Shown one piece after another: positions 1 through 7,804 of a stretch of 16,597 nucleotides of DNA. The stretch covers positions 1 to 16,597 of the forward strand of contig JAQUEZ010000128.1 of the NCBI GenBank assembly GCA_028684915.1. Direction: 5' to 3'. Both the position numbers and the translations under genes were made by a program. Each line of letters opens with the position of its first letter. Within the stretch, counting starts at the first letter, position 1. The notes beneath the pieces were generated by a model. The model had not been told where the DNA came from. It was given only the letters and a program-made list of their open reading frames with translations, and made no database searches. Origin of the DNA: Desulfobulbus sp. GTDB taxonomy: Bacteria; Desulfobacterota; Desulfobulbia; Desulfobulbales; Desulfobulbaceae.

Positions 1-38
1 CAGAAAAACAGGCTCTGCCGGCGGTCGCGCAAAATGCC

Positions 39-67
39 TAATCTTTTTTAATCTTTTTTTAATCTTA
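39..67. promoter_or_regulatory. Phased T-tract direct repeats upstream of the first gene
   Basis: Three consecutive copies of a TAATCTTTTT-like unit begin at 39, 49 and 60, so runs of six and seven T recur at 10-11 bp spacing. T-tracts phased with the helical repeat are known to bend DNA and can act as UP-like or nucleoid-protein binding elements. The tract lies 31-59 bp before the ATG at 98, a plausible place for promoter-region DNA. I see no convincing -35/-10 pair, and a GC-rich stretch just upstream (12-30) leaves open that the T-runs are the tail of a terminator of an upstream gene. Confidence 0.35.
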
Positions 68-97
68 AAAGAAGGGCGGACCAACTCCACAACCACC

Positions 98-1093
98 ATG
101 ACAGCACCGAGCGCCATCCACATCACCGCAAGCCGGCTCACCTGGCTTGCCGCCACGCAATGGGTCCAAGCCCATACCCATGTTGTCCGTTGGGAGGCTG
201 CCCCCTTTGTTCCCTACATGGCAGGAGATGACGACGATCTGTTCCAGGAGGCCATCATAGCTGCTTTCAAGGCACTGATGGAGGTTCAGAACCAAGACCC
301 TCAGCGGTTGATCACCTATTTTCGGACCATCTTCAGAACGCAGTGCCTGAAGATGGCCATTGGTCTCCGACCAGCACATTTTTCCTACGAGTACCTGGTC
401 TGCACTGCTTCTCGGGAAGAGGAGGAATACCTTCCCGAACCACAACCCGACGAGATCATGGCAGCCATGCAAAGGGTCGAGGATAGGGACCGGCAGATTT
501 GCCGGTGGATCCTCCAGCAACCATTCCCGGTCTCAACCGAAGAGACGGCGTACCATTTCAACCTCAGCCGGCGACAGGTCTGTCGAATCCTTCAGAGCGC
601 CACTGACCACATCATTCAACAACAACGAAAAATGCAGCCCAAACTACCGACAATCACCGAGTTTTCCCGCAAGTCACCGCTCCCCCGGAAAATCCTCCTG
701 CTCCTGAAGCGCAAAGAGATCATCCAGGATCCCCTGACCCAGGAGGACCAGATCGGCCTGCGTGTTTTGGAGCAGGTCTGGGGGGACAGGAATGTACTTC
801 GTCCGCAAATCTCCCGGATGTCCCGTCTCGCCAGGGAGAAGTTTATCCGGACCGTGGCCTTGAGCAGCAAATGGGAGCGCTACGCCTATTCCCGCTACTT
901 CAACCAGGAGCCAGGAAGCCGTCTTTCCCTCCAGCAGGTCATCGAAGAAATCCAGACCACCTTCCGTTTTGAGCTGACCAAAAAACAGATCAGCCGGATT
1001 CGGAATATTCGCTCCAAAGCCCAGGTCGCCCGCTACCGAGACATGAAGAAAAAGGCCGGGGAGATTTCTTACATCGCGCAAACTAAGAAGTAA
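98..1093 (+). CDS. Sigma-70-like / HTH DNA-binding protein, putative regulator of the transfer cluster
   Basis: The 331-residue product has no signal peptide or membrane segment and should be cytoplasmic. Residues about 15-90 resemble sigma-70 region 2: an acidic DDLFQEA stretch (46-52) like the DLxQEG motif, then an amphipathic AFKAL helix and a helix ending near TYFRTIFR. Residues about 144-175 look like a region-4 helix-turn-helix (VSTEETAYHFNLSRRQVCRI). A second basic, possibly helix-turn-helix segment occurs near residues 290-320 (LTKKQISRIRNIRSK). It is longer than an ECF sigma factor and the similarity is weak, so it could instead be a plasmid or phage-type regulator with a degenerate sigma fold. 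The ATG at 98 has no close ribosome site (GAAGGG lies about 20 bases upstream); the next in-frame Met (residue 41) would cut into the region-2-like part. It precedes the secretion genes in the same direction, which suggests a regulatory role; that is inference. Confidence 0.6.
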   Translation: MTAPSAIHITASRLTWLAATQWVQAHTHVVRWEAAPFVPYMAGDDDDLFQEAIIAAFKALMEVQNQDPQRLITYFRTIFRTQCLKMAIGLRPAHFSYEYLVCTASREEEEYLPEPQPDEIMAAMQRVEDRDRQICRWILQQPFPVSTEETAYHFNLSRRQVCRILQSATDHIIQQQRKMQPKLPTITEFSRKSPLPRKILLLLKRKEIIQDPLTQEDQIGLRVLEQVWGDRNVLRPQISRMSRLAREKFIRTVALSSKWERYAYSRYFNQEPGSRLSLQQVIEEIQTTFRFELTKKQISRIRNIRSKAQVARYRDMKKKAGEISYIAQTKK

Positions 1094-1159
1094 GAAACAA
1101 CGTTTCTTGATGATGACAAAACCGACCTCAATGGCACGAAAAGAGAGCACGAGAAAATC

Positions 1160-1684
1160 ATGAACGCCCACCTGATTCCCATCCTGATAACCGTCCTGCT
1201 CTTGAGCGTCTCGCCGCTCATGGCCCGGGAGATTCGCCAGGAACGCTTCTCCCTGCTTAGCGAAATTGTGCAGGTGACGGATCGGGAGACCTTTATCCTG
1301 ACCAGCACCCTCAACCACCGCCAGACTGCCTGCGGCGAGAAGGTTACAGAAGCCACGGTTGCTTGCCAGCTTCCGATGGTGCATTTCCAACTCGGTAGCG
1401 CCGAGCTGCCACAGGCAGAACAGACCTTGCTGCTGGCAGCCCTGGCCCAATGTTCAATAGCTCCGGAAGCTGCATTGATCGTCACCGGCCACACCTGTTC
1501 GCTGGGCACGGAAGAGCATAACCATATCCTCTCCCGAGAGCGGGCAGAACAGGTGGCAACGGTTCTTCGCGCCCACGGCTACACCGTCTCCGAAGTAGCG
1601 GCCATGGGATCGCAGCAACCCATACCTGGCAACGAGCACCTGGCCAACAACCGGCGAGTCGAACTCGCTCTTACCCAACCATAA
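1160..1684 (+). CDS. Secreted OmpA-family (peptidoglycan-binding-like) protein
   Basis: The 174-residue product starts with a signal peptide (hydrophobic residues 5-20, likely cleavage after Ala22). Residues about 72-172 form an OmpA C-terminal-like domain: FQLGSAEL strand, VTGHTCSLG (108-116), LSRERAEQV helix (124-132) and a final NNRRVELAL (163-171). In this family the domain usually anchors proteins to peptidoglycan through an Asp in TGHTD and an Arg in LSxxRA. Here the Asp is replaced by Cys113, while Arg128 is kept. There are four cysteines in all (58, 69, 98, 113), so two periplasmic disulfides are possible. It sits 66 bases after the regulator gene and 47 bases before the pilin gene, so it is probably part of the same unit, perhaps helping the apparatus pass or anchor in the cell wall. 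The ribosome site is weak. Domain assignment is firm; the role is inferred. Confidence 0.82.
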   Translation: MNAHLIPILITVLLLSVSPLMAREIRQERFSLLSEIVQVTDRETFILTSTLNHRQTACGEKVTEATVACQLPMVHFQLGSAELPQAEQTLLLAALAQCSIAPEAALIVTGHTCSLGTEEHNHILSRERAEQVATVLRAHGYTVSEVAAMGSQQPIPGNEHLANNRRVELALTQP

Positions 1685-1685
1685 C

Positions 1686-1700
1686 CTGCCAGAACGGCAG
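1686..1700. repeat. Small inverted repeat between the OmpA-family gene and traA
   Basis: CTGCC and GGCAG form a 5-bp stem around a 5-base loop (AGAAC) in the 47-base gap before the pilin gene. There is no T-run after it, so it is not a classic terminator. It could be a transcript-processing or stabilising hairpin that raises pilin expression, or it may be chance. Confidence 0.3.
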
Positions 1701-1731
1701 ATATTTCAAACACTCTTTGGAGGAAACCACA

Positions 1732-2055
1732 ATGAACCGACTGCAACGCTTCCGCAAACATCTGAATGGAACAACCTGGATGGCCGCCGTGCTGCTCTCC
1801 CTGATGAAGGCAGGCAACGCCTTGGCCATGACCGTACCGGCCACAGGCTCCTTTGCCTATGACCTCTACGACATCGGCGTCAACCAGATCCTGCTCGGCC
1901 CGGTGGGCTTCACTGGCGGCGTGGCCTGCATGTGCGTGGCCGCAATCTTGGCCATCCGCCAGATGATCCTGCCGGCAGCCGGCGTGGTTTTGGGCGGAGC
2001 TTTCCTGCTCCGGGCCAACACCGTGGTCGAGACCATCGGCGCCTTGATCTGTTGA
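1732..2055 (+). CDS. traA: F-type conjugative pilin precursor TraA
   Basis: The 107-residue product has a long basic leader (RLQRFRKH), a hydrophobic signal and a likely leader-peptidase site after Ala32 (GNALA), leaving about 75 residues, close to the 70-residue mature F pilin. The mature part has the pilin plan: a short N-terminal segment, a hydrophobic helix (about 24-44), a basic loop centred on the Arg of AIRQM, and a second hydrophobic helix (about 48-62). The ATG at 1732 is chosen because a strong GGAGG-type site (1719-1723) precedes it; a TTG at 1717 would overlap that site. Unusual are three cysteines in the mature part, two close together (ACMC) and one as the very last residue. It directly precedes traL, as in F. 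If the S26 peptidase downstream acts on it, the pilin could be further trimmed or cyclised; this is inference. Confidence 0.85.
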   Translation: MNRLQRFRKHLNGTTWMAAVLLSLMKAGNALAMTVPATGSFAYDLYDIGVNQILLGPVGFTGGVACMCVAAILAIRQMILPAAGVVLGGAFLLRANTVVETIGALIC

Positions 2056-2062
2056 GGGGAAC

Positions 2063-2338
2063 ATGGCCGGCTCATTCCGCAAATTCCCCCAGTATCTGTC
2101 CCGACCCTTCCAGGTGCTGTGGTTTGAGGTCGATGAGCTGGCCATTTTTCTGTTCACCCTCACGGTGGCACTGATCTACGGCGGCCTGGCCTGGCTTGTC
2201 TTTGTCGGCGTTCAGTACGGCTACATCCGGACCAAGCGGAGCAAACCCCGGGGATTCCTCAAGCACCTGCTCTATGCCTGCGCCTTGCTGCAGATGAAAA
2301 ACTACCCCAGTTACTTTGAACAGGAGTTCCACGAGTGA
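2063..2338 (+). CDS. traL: Conjugal transfer pilus assembly protein TraL
   Basis: A 91-residue inner-membrane protein of the TraL family (VirB3-like position). The N-terminal signature FPQYLSRPFQVLWFEVDE (8-25) matches the family pattern of a YL-x-RP segment followed by W-x-x-DE. Two hydrophobic stretches follow (about 26-39 and 41-52, possibly one hairpin). The end is basic and aromatic. The ATG at 2063 follows a GAGGGGA ribosome site that overlaps the traA stop codon, so the two are probably coupled. The role in the family is pilus assembly at the inner membrane together with TraE, TraC and pilin. Confidence 0.9.
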   Translation: MAGSFRKFPQYLSRPFQVLWFEVDELAIFLFTLTVALIYGGLAWLVFVGVQYGYIRTKRSKPRGFLKHLLYACALLQMKNYPSYFEQEFHE

Positions 2339-2913
2339 AACTCAACACCTATGTGCAACAGAGCAGCAACCTCTTTGCTCGCAACCGGTTGCTCCAGTTT
2401 GTGGTGATCGTCCTGGCGGTCTGCCTGATGTTCACCTCCTTCATGGCCTACCGGGCAGTGCGCTACCAGAAGGTAATCCTCATCCCACCACAGATGACCG
2501 GCACGGTGGAGTTTGTCCAGGGCAAGCCGACCGAGGCCTACATCCAGGACATTGGCCGGCGGATCATTTCCTTGGCCACCACCTATTCGCCCAGCACAGC
2601 ACGCAAGCAGTTCAACGAGCTGCTGGTCTACTACGCTCCGGAATCTTATCCCGAGGCCTCCACCCTTTGGTACTCGCTGGCCGGACGGATCGAGGAGTCC
2701 CAGGTCAGTTCGGTCTTCTATCCGCAGACCCTGACCATGAAGGACAACCGCATCGAGATGTTTGGTGACTTGAAGCAGTACACCGGCAACACCCGGCTGG
2801 AAAACACAACCCGGACCTATTTCCTCGACTTCCAGATCAGGGACGGCCGGTTCTCCCTGTTGGCCTTCAAGGAGAAGGAAAAATCCGGAGAAGAGAGGAG
2901 TGGACAACGATGA
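2335..2913 (+). CDS. traE: Type IV conjugative transfer system protein TraE
   Basis: The 192-residue product has a short cytoplasmic N-terminus, one transmembrane helix (about 20-39) and a periplasmic domain, the usual VirB8-like layout of TraE (F TraE is about 188 residues). The periplasmic part has the NTF2-like look, with the IIPPQMTG segment just after the membrane and FYPQTLTMKDNRIEMFGDLKQ in the middle. The start is GTG at 2335, overlapping the traL stop as GTGA, with a CAGGAG site at 2321-2326. TraE is needed for pilus assembly and bridges the inner-membrane complex to the core. Confidence 0.9.
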   Translation: MKLNTYVQQSSNLFARNRLLQFVVIVLAVCLMFTSFMAYRAVRYQKVILIPPQMTGTVEFVQGKPTEAYIQDIGRRIISLATTYSPSTARKQFNELLVYYAPESYPEASTLWYSLAGRIEESQVSSVFYPQTLTMKDNRIEMFGDLKQYTGNTRLENTTRTYFLDFQIRDGRFSLLAFKEKEKSGEERSGQR

Positions 2914-3680
2914 GGAAAAAACTTTTTGCAGCCTGCTGTCTGTTGCTGACTGCTGGCCCTGCTCTGGCCGGCGAAGGCGTTCCCGCCGAGGTCCCCACCA
3001 TGGTGGAACTCTCGGCCCGGGAGATCAACCGCATCGTCTGCCCCGGGCAAATGAGCGATCTGATCTTCTCTGAAGAGAAGGGGCTGACTGGTCACTTCTC
3101 CGGCAACAACGCCTTCATCAAGTTCACTGCTGAGGAGGTGGGCGGCAAGCTCAAGTACAGCAAAGAACCCAGCGAGATCTATGCAGTCTGCAATGGTTCG
3201 GTCTACACCATCATCGGTTCCCCGGCTGAGATCAACGCGGTCACAGTTCGGCTCGCTCTGCCCAAGAGCGAGACCGTGGAGAAGAACATCGCTCGCTACA
3301 AGAACATGCCGCTGGAGAAGCAGGCCCTGCAACTGATCAAGGAGGCCTACGACGGGGTGTTTCCATCCAGCTATCAGGTGATTGACAAAAAACAACCGGT
3401 GCACCTCTGCCCGGACCTTGATCTGGTCCGGCAACAGGTGGTCGAGATCGAAGGTGTCGCCCTGCGGCTCAAGTCCTTCAAGGCAACCTCCCGGCTGGCC
3501 ACGGATCTGGAACTGGCGGAGAAGACCTTCCTCGCCGCCGCTGTCGGCAACCCGATTCTGGCGGTGGCCATTGAACAGCACAACCTCAAACCCAAGCAGT
3601 CAACCCGGGTCTTTGTGGTGGAGCGCAAGGATCTGCCTGCCGCAACGATGACCACTCTCGATACCGGAGCTGAACGATGA
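2910..3680 (+). CDS. traK: Type-F conjugative transfer core protein TraK (VirB9/secretin-like)
   Basis: The 256-residue product (F TraK is about 242) begins with a clear signal peptide (KK, hydrophobic core, cleavage after PALA at about residue 20). The start of the mature part has the family-like REINRIVCPGQMSDLIFSEE (37-56), where TraK has an N-R-I pattern. TraK sits in the periplasm and outer membrane with TraB and TraV as the envelope-spanning core complex. The ATG overlaps the traE stop (ATGA), and a GAGAGGAG site lies just upstream. Assignment rests on position, length, signal peptide and motif. Confidence 0.88.
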   Translation: MRKKLFAACCLLLTAGPALAGEGVPAEVPTMVELSAREINRIVCPGQMSDLIFSEEKGLTGHFSGNNAFIKFTAEEVGGKLKYSKEPSEIYAVCNGSVYTIIGSPAEINAVTVRLALPKSETVEKNIARYKNMPLEKQALQLIKEAYDGVFPSSYQVIDKKQPVHLCPDLDLVRQQVVEIEGVALRLKSFKATSRLATDLELAEKTFLAAAVGNPILAVAIEQHNLKPKQSTRVFVVERKDLPAATMTTLDTGAER

Positions 3681-4849
3681 AGATCAAGGAACGATTCAAT
3701 CGGCTCACAGCGGCGCGGAAGAAGATCGTTATCTGGTCGCTGATAGGGGCTGTCCTCCTGGTAATTGTGGTGACCGGCTACAGCTCCCGATCTACTCATC
3801 AACCAGGGCAAGGTGGCGAACGTGGCCAGAACACCAGGCTTGACCCGGACCTGATGGAGAAGACCATTGTCCGCGAGTACCGACGCAAGCTGGAGGAACT
3901 TGAAGGGCATGTCTCCACCATGCAGCGGGATCTGGAGCGGGGCCGGAAGGATCTGGAAGCCACTGAAAGGAGCAATCAGAAACCTGCCCGGGAAAAAGAA
4001 CTGCCCAAGATACCCGAAGCCGGCGAGATCGAACGCGGCAAGGCGGCCTTCCCACCACCGATGCAACCGCTGGCGGGAGGTGAGGAGAATCCGCATATCG
4101 CACCGACCGGCAACCAGAAGGACAAAAAGCGGGTCGGCAAGATCACGGTGATCAAAAACGATAGTCTGCCCAAGGGGGAGGCCAAGAAGAAGGGCCGGAC
4201 CGTGTACCTGCCGCCCTCATTCATGGAGGCCAACCTGCTGACCGGCTTTGATGCGGCCACCTCGGGCACCAGCAAGAACAGTCCGGAACCGCTGCTGCTG
4301 CGGATCAAAACCCCGGCGGTCCTGCCCAACGACATCAAAGCCGAACTCTCCGGTTGCTTTGTGGTGGCGGAAGCAGTGGGCCGGCTCGACAAGGAGCGGG
4401 CCGATGTCCGGCTGGTCTCGCTCTCCTGCCTGAGCAACGAAGGTAAGGCGGTGATCGATGCCCAGGTCAAGGGCTTTGTCACCGATGCGGATTCCAAAGT
4501 CGGGCTCTCCGGCCGAGTGGTCTCGCGCATGGGTGCGGCCACGGTCCGGGCTATTGTCGCCGGTCTATTCGAAGGGGCCGGCGACGCTCTCAAGGCCTCG
4601 GCCACCACCACCTCGACCTCGCCTCTGGGCTCCACCTCCACCATCGACGGCTCCCAGGTCGGCAAGTCCGCTCTGGGTACCGGACTTTCCCAGGGCGCCC
4701 AGACCATGAGCGACTTCTACCTCGACCTGGTCAAGCAGACCACCCCGGTGATTGAGGTCGGTGCGGCCAAAAAGATCACGGTCATCGTCTCTGAGGGCAA
4801 GGAGTTGGATATCAGAGACATCAAGAACAATGAGTTTGCCCAACAGTGA
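3677..4849 (+). CDS. traB: Conjugal transfer core protein TraB (VirB10/TrbI family)
   Basis: The 390-residue product is anchored by one transmembrane helix (17-34). A predicted coiled coil (about 58-100, rich in E, K, R and L) and a proline-rich linker (about 105-170) span the periplasm. The C-terminal VirB10-like beta domain (about 175-370) begins at VYLPPSFMEANLLTGFDA and includes KAELSGCFVVAEAVG. A low-complexity Thr/Ser segment (about 311-322) lies in the antenna region. It is shorter than F TraB (475), mainly in the linker. TraB links the inner-membrane ATPases to the outer-membrane TraK/TraV ring. The ATG overlaps the traK stop (ATGA), with GGAG at 3666-3669. Confidence 0.92.
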   Translation: MKIKERFNRLTAARKKIVIWSLIGAVLLVIVVTGYSSRSTHQPGQGGERGQNTRLDPDLMEKTIVREYRRKLEELEGHVSTMQRDLERGRKDLEATERSNQKPAREKELPKIPEAGEIERGKAAFPPPMQPLAGGEENPHIAPTGNQKDKKRVGKITVIKNDSLPKGEAKKKGRTVYLPPSFMEANLLTGFDAATSGTSKNSPEPLLLRIKTPAVLPNDIKAELSGCFVVAEAVGRLDKERADVRLVSLSCLSNEGKAVIDAQVKGFVTDADSKVGLSGRVVSRMGAATVRAIVAGLFEGAGDALKASATTTSTSPLGSTSTIDGSQVGKSALGTGLSQGAQTMSDFYLDLVKQTTPVIEVGAAKKITVIVSEGKELDIRDIKNNEFAQQ

Positions 4850-4856
4850 GGACGTT

Positions 4857-5264
4857 ATGAAGCAACTGCTCGCCAGTATTTTGATTCTCCTCTGCGTCTC
4901 CGGCTGTGCCGGGGTCAAGGATGCAGTGAATCCCTATGAGGAAAACTTTCGCTGCAAGGCAAAGGACAGTGAAGGCAAATGCGTCGATACCCCGGCTGCC
5001 TACAAGGAAGCCCGGCTGCCTGACGGTCAAGGAAGCGAGAACAGCAACGTTTCCCAGATCGAGGCTCAGAATAGCCGCTACAAGGCGCTTACCGATCTTT
5101 TGGAAGCGCCCGAAACCCCGGTACTCAATCCACCCAAGATCATGCGGGTGCTGTTGTTGCCCTACAGGGGCGAGAACAACGAACTGTTCATGACCCGGTA
5201 CGCCTACCTGGAGATTGAGCCCTCCCAGTGGGTGCTGACCGAGGTCAGCGAGAAAAAGCCATGA
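4857..5264 (+). CDS. traV: Outer-membrane lipoprotein TraV of the conjugative core complex
   Basis: The 135-residue product has a lipoprotein signal peptide with lipobox LCVSGC, lipidated Cys17. Downstream Cys33 and Cys42 (FRC...GKC) match the paired-cysteine region typical of TraV, which sits in the outer membrane and docks TraK and TraB (VirB7 equivalent). The ATG at 4857 is chosen over longer in-frame starts because only this one gives the lipoprotein signal, and GAGGA at 4848-4852 overlaps the traB stop. The C-terminal half (about 75-135) has a run of hydrophobic strands. Confidence 0.88.
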   Translation: MKQLLASILILLCVSGCAGVKDAVNPYEENFRCKAKDSEGKCVDTPAAYKEARLPDGQGSENSNVSQIEAQNSRYKALTDLLEAPETPVLNPPKIMRVLLLPYRGENNELFMTRYAYLEIEPSQWVLTEVSEKKP

Positions 5265-7804
5265 TTGCCCTGCTGGAAAAAATAGGTCTTGGCTCTGGCG
5301 CACATCTCAAGCAGGCAGACCTTGAACGGATAACCAGCCGGCATCCGTTCTCGGCCTATCTGAACTATCTGGCCTATGACTACAACCTCGACGCCTACCT
5401 CAATCAGGATTGCAGTCTGGGCATGCTCTGGGAATGCACCCCGCTGACCTTTGCCGGCCCCAAGGCCCTGACCTCATTGGAGGGGTTGTTTCGGGCCGGC
5501 CTGCCCAAGGGGAGCGTGCTCCAACTGATTCTCCATGCCGACTCACATATCGCCCCGATTCTGGAGGCCTACCGGGAAAGTCGAACAGTGGATGATATCA
5601 TTGTCCGCACCAGCACGGATCAGATCATCGATTTCATGGAGCAGGGACGGCGAGGCCTGGCCGCCTGCTCCAACATCCCGGTGCGCAATTTTCGTTTGAT
5701 CGTCGCGGTCAAGCTACCCGGCGATATGCCTGAAGCACCGAACCCCGAGGACTTCATCGACCGAGAGAAAGCAAAACCTCTTCAAGACATCAAGCGGCAG
5801 ATCACCGAAACCCTCAAAGCAGCCTTGCTGTCCCCACGCTCCATGCAGCCAAGTGAGCTGCTCGAATGGGCGCGGCGGTTGTTCAACCACTACCCGACAG
5901 GGTATCCGGAGCACAACTTCACCAGCTACAATGACACCATTCCTCTGCGCAAACAGATCCTGAACGCTGATACCGTGGTTCGGGAAGTGGGTGACCATCT
6001 CCAGGTGGGGGACAACTTTTTTTGCTGTACCACCCCCAAGATTATCCCCACCGAGGTCGATCCCTTGCAGACCAATACGCTCTTTGGCGGTATCTGGGGC
6101 CTGGTCTCGGATATGGACCAGATCAAGACCGGTTTCCTCTATACCCTCAACATCCTTTTTGAGCAGGGTCTGGAGACCAGGATCCATGCCAAATGCAACC
6201 TGTTGCTCAATCAGCAGGCAGTGGGCTCGCTCTCCCCCTTGCTGCGGCGAAAGCAGGAGGAGCATCTGGAGGCAACCGATGCCCTGGAGCACGGGGTCAA
6301 GTTCGTTCGCATCATCCCCATCCTGCTGGTTTGGGACCGGGATTTGGAAGGGGCACGCGAGTCCTGCACCCGGGCCAGACGGATCTGGGAGGATAACGGC
6401 TATGTCATGCAACAAGATTCTTTCATCCTCAAAATCCTCTTCCTCTCTGCTTTGCCCTTTGGGCTCTACACTACTGGCAAGAACGTCGACAACCTGGAGC
6501 GGGATTTCATTGCCCCGGTGCCCTCGGTGACTCCACTACTACCCGTTCAGGGCGACTTCGCCGGCACCGGTGGGGTACCGAAGTTGATCTTCACCGGTCG
6601 CAAGGGGCAATTGGTCAGCCTGGACTTCTTTGCCAAGGGGGCACCCAACCACAACACCGTCTGCTGCGCCACCACCGGTTCGGGCAAGTCCTTTCTGGTC
6701 AACTTCCTGGCCTTCAACTACTACGCCTGCGGCTCCCTGGTGCGAATCATCGACATAGGTGGCTCGTACAAGAAAATCGCCAACATGCTCGGCGCCCGCT
6801 ATCTCGACTTTCAGCCGGGCACCACGGTCTGTCTCAACCCCTTCACCTCCATCCAGGAACCGGAGGAAGAACTCAAATCGGTTACCGCCGTCTTTGCCCA
6901 GATGGCCTATTCCAACTCGGATACGGAGAAGTGCGACGATACTGAGCTGAACATGATCCGCAATGCGGTCCGCTGGGCCTGGCAGCAGAAGGGGCAAGCG
7001 GCTGATGCCGATACGGTCTATGCGTTTCTCGCCAAGTTCCCCGAGGTGCCGGCAGCGGACTTCGACTCCATGAGCGACAACCCGGCCCTGGTTGAAGTGG
7101 CCAGAAAGCTGGCCTTCAACATTCGCGAGTTCACCAGCCACGGCTTTCACGGCAAATTCTTCACCGGTCCCTCCACCTTCGACATCCACCGCGATGCCTT
7201 TGTGGTCCTGGAGCTGGAGAACCTCAAGATCCAGCCGGATCTCTACCGGGTCGTCACTCTGCTGGTGCTCAATGCGGTCACCCAGGATCTCTACCTCTCT
7301 GACCGATCCCGCTCCCGACTGATCATCTTTGACGAGGCCTGGCAGTTTCTGGGCAAGGCCGCCATGCTGGGGCCGGTGATCAACGAGGGGTACCGCCGTG
7401 CCCGCAAGTACAACGGCAGTTTCATGATCATCACTCAGTCGATCCTTGATCTTGACAGCTTCGGCGAGGTGGGCCGGGTGATCAACGGTAACTCGGCCTT
7501 CAAGATCTACCTGGAATCCTCGGACTTCGATCAGGCCCGCAAGCAGGGGTTGATCGAGTATGACGACTTTGTGCTCCAGTTGCTGAAAAGCGTCAAATCC
7601 AATCCACCCAAATACTCGGAGGTCTTTTTCGATACCCCTTTTGGACTTGGTGTGGCCCGGTTGGTGGTCAACGACTACGACTACTTCATCTACACCTCCA
7701 AACCTGCCGAAATTGCTGCTATCGAGGCCATGGTCAAAAGCGGCCTCAGCTATCACGAAGCCATCCTGGAGATGGTTGCCCGGAGGGAACAAGATGGACT
7801 CTAA
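5261..7804 (+). CDS. traC: Type-IV secretion ATPase TraC (VirB4 family)
   Basis: The 847-residue product matches F TraC (876) in length and design. An N-terminal TraC-specific domain is followed by a RecA-like ATPase domain with Walker A ATTGSGKS (470-477, Lys476) and Walker B LIIFDEAWQF with Asp691-Glu692. The motif ARKYNGSFMIITQS after Walker B is also typical of VirB4 proteins, where the final Gln follows the coupling strand. TraC is a peripheral inner-membrane ATPase that powers pilus assembly. The ATG at 5261 overlaps the traV stop (ATGA), so the start is set by coupling. It is the largest gene in the first half of the cluster and intact. Confidence 0.96.
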   Translation: MIALLEKIGLGSGAHLKQADLERITSRHPFSAYLNYLAYDYNLDAYLNQDCSLGMLWECTPLTFAGPKALTSLEGLFRAGLPKGSVLQLILHADSHIAPILEAYRESRTVDDIIVRTSTDQIIDFMEQGRRGLAACSNIPVRNFRLIVAVKLPGDMPEAPNPEDFIDREKAKPLQDIKRQITETLKAALLSPRSMQPSELLEWARRLFNHYPTGYPEHNFTSYNDTIPLRKQILNADTVVREVGDHLQVGDNFFCCTTPKIIPTEVDPLQTNTLFGGIWGLVSDMDQIKTGFLYTLNILFEQGLETRIHAKCNLLLNQQAVGSLSPLLRRKQEEHLEATDALEHGVKFVRIIPILLVWDRDLEGARESCTRARRIWEDNGYVMQQDSFILKILFLSALPFGLYTTGKNVDNLERDFIAPVPSVTPLLPVQGDFAGTGGVPKLIFTGRKGQLVSLDFFAKGAPNHNTVCCATTGSGKSFLVNFLAFNYYACGSLVRIIDIGGSYKKIANMLGARYLDFQPGTTVCLNPFTSIQEPEEELKSVTAVFAQMAYSNSDTEKCDDTELNMIRNAVRWAWQQKGQAADADTVYAFLAKFPEVPAADFDSMSDNPALVEVARKLAFNIREFTSHGFHGKFFTGPSTFDIHRDAFVVLELENLKIQPDLYRVVTLLVLNAVTQDLYLSDRSRSRLIIFDEAWQFLGKAAMLGPVINEGYRRARKYNGSFMIITQSILDLDSFGEVGRVINGNSAFKIYLESSDFDQARKQGLIEYDDFVLQLLKSVKSNPPKYSEVFFDTPFGLGVARLVVNDYDYFIYTSKPAEIAAIEAMVKSGLSYHEAILEMVARREQDGL

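Noticed and set aside
12..60. Rho-independent terminator formed by the GC-rich stretch and T-runs at the left edge
   Set aside because: The only pairing I find in 12-30 is the short GCCGGC palindrome, too small for a terminator stem, and the T-runs recur three times with helical spacing; kept only as an alternative.
5228..5260. Upstream start for traC
   Set aside because: It lies within the end of traV; the ATG at 5261 overlaps the traV stop as in other junctions of the operon.
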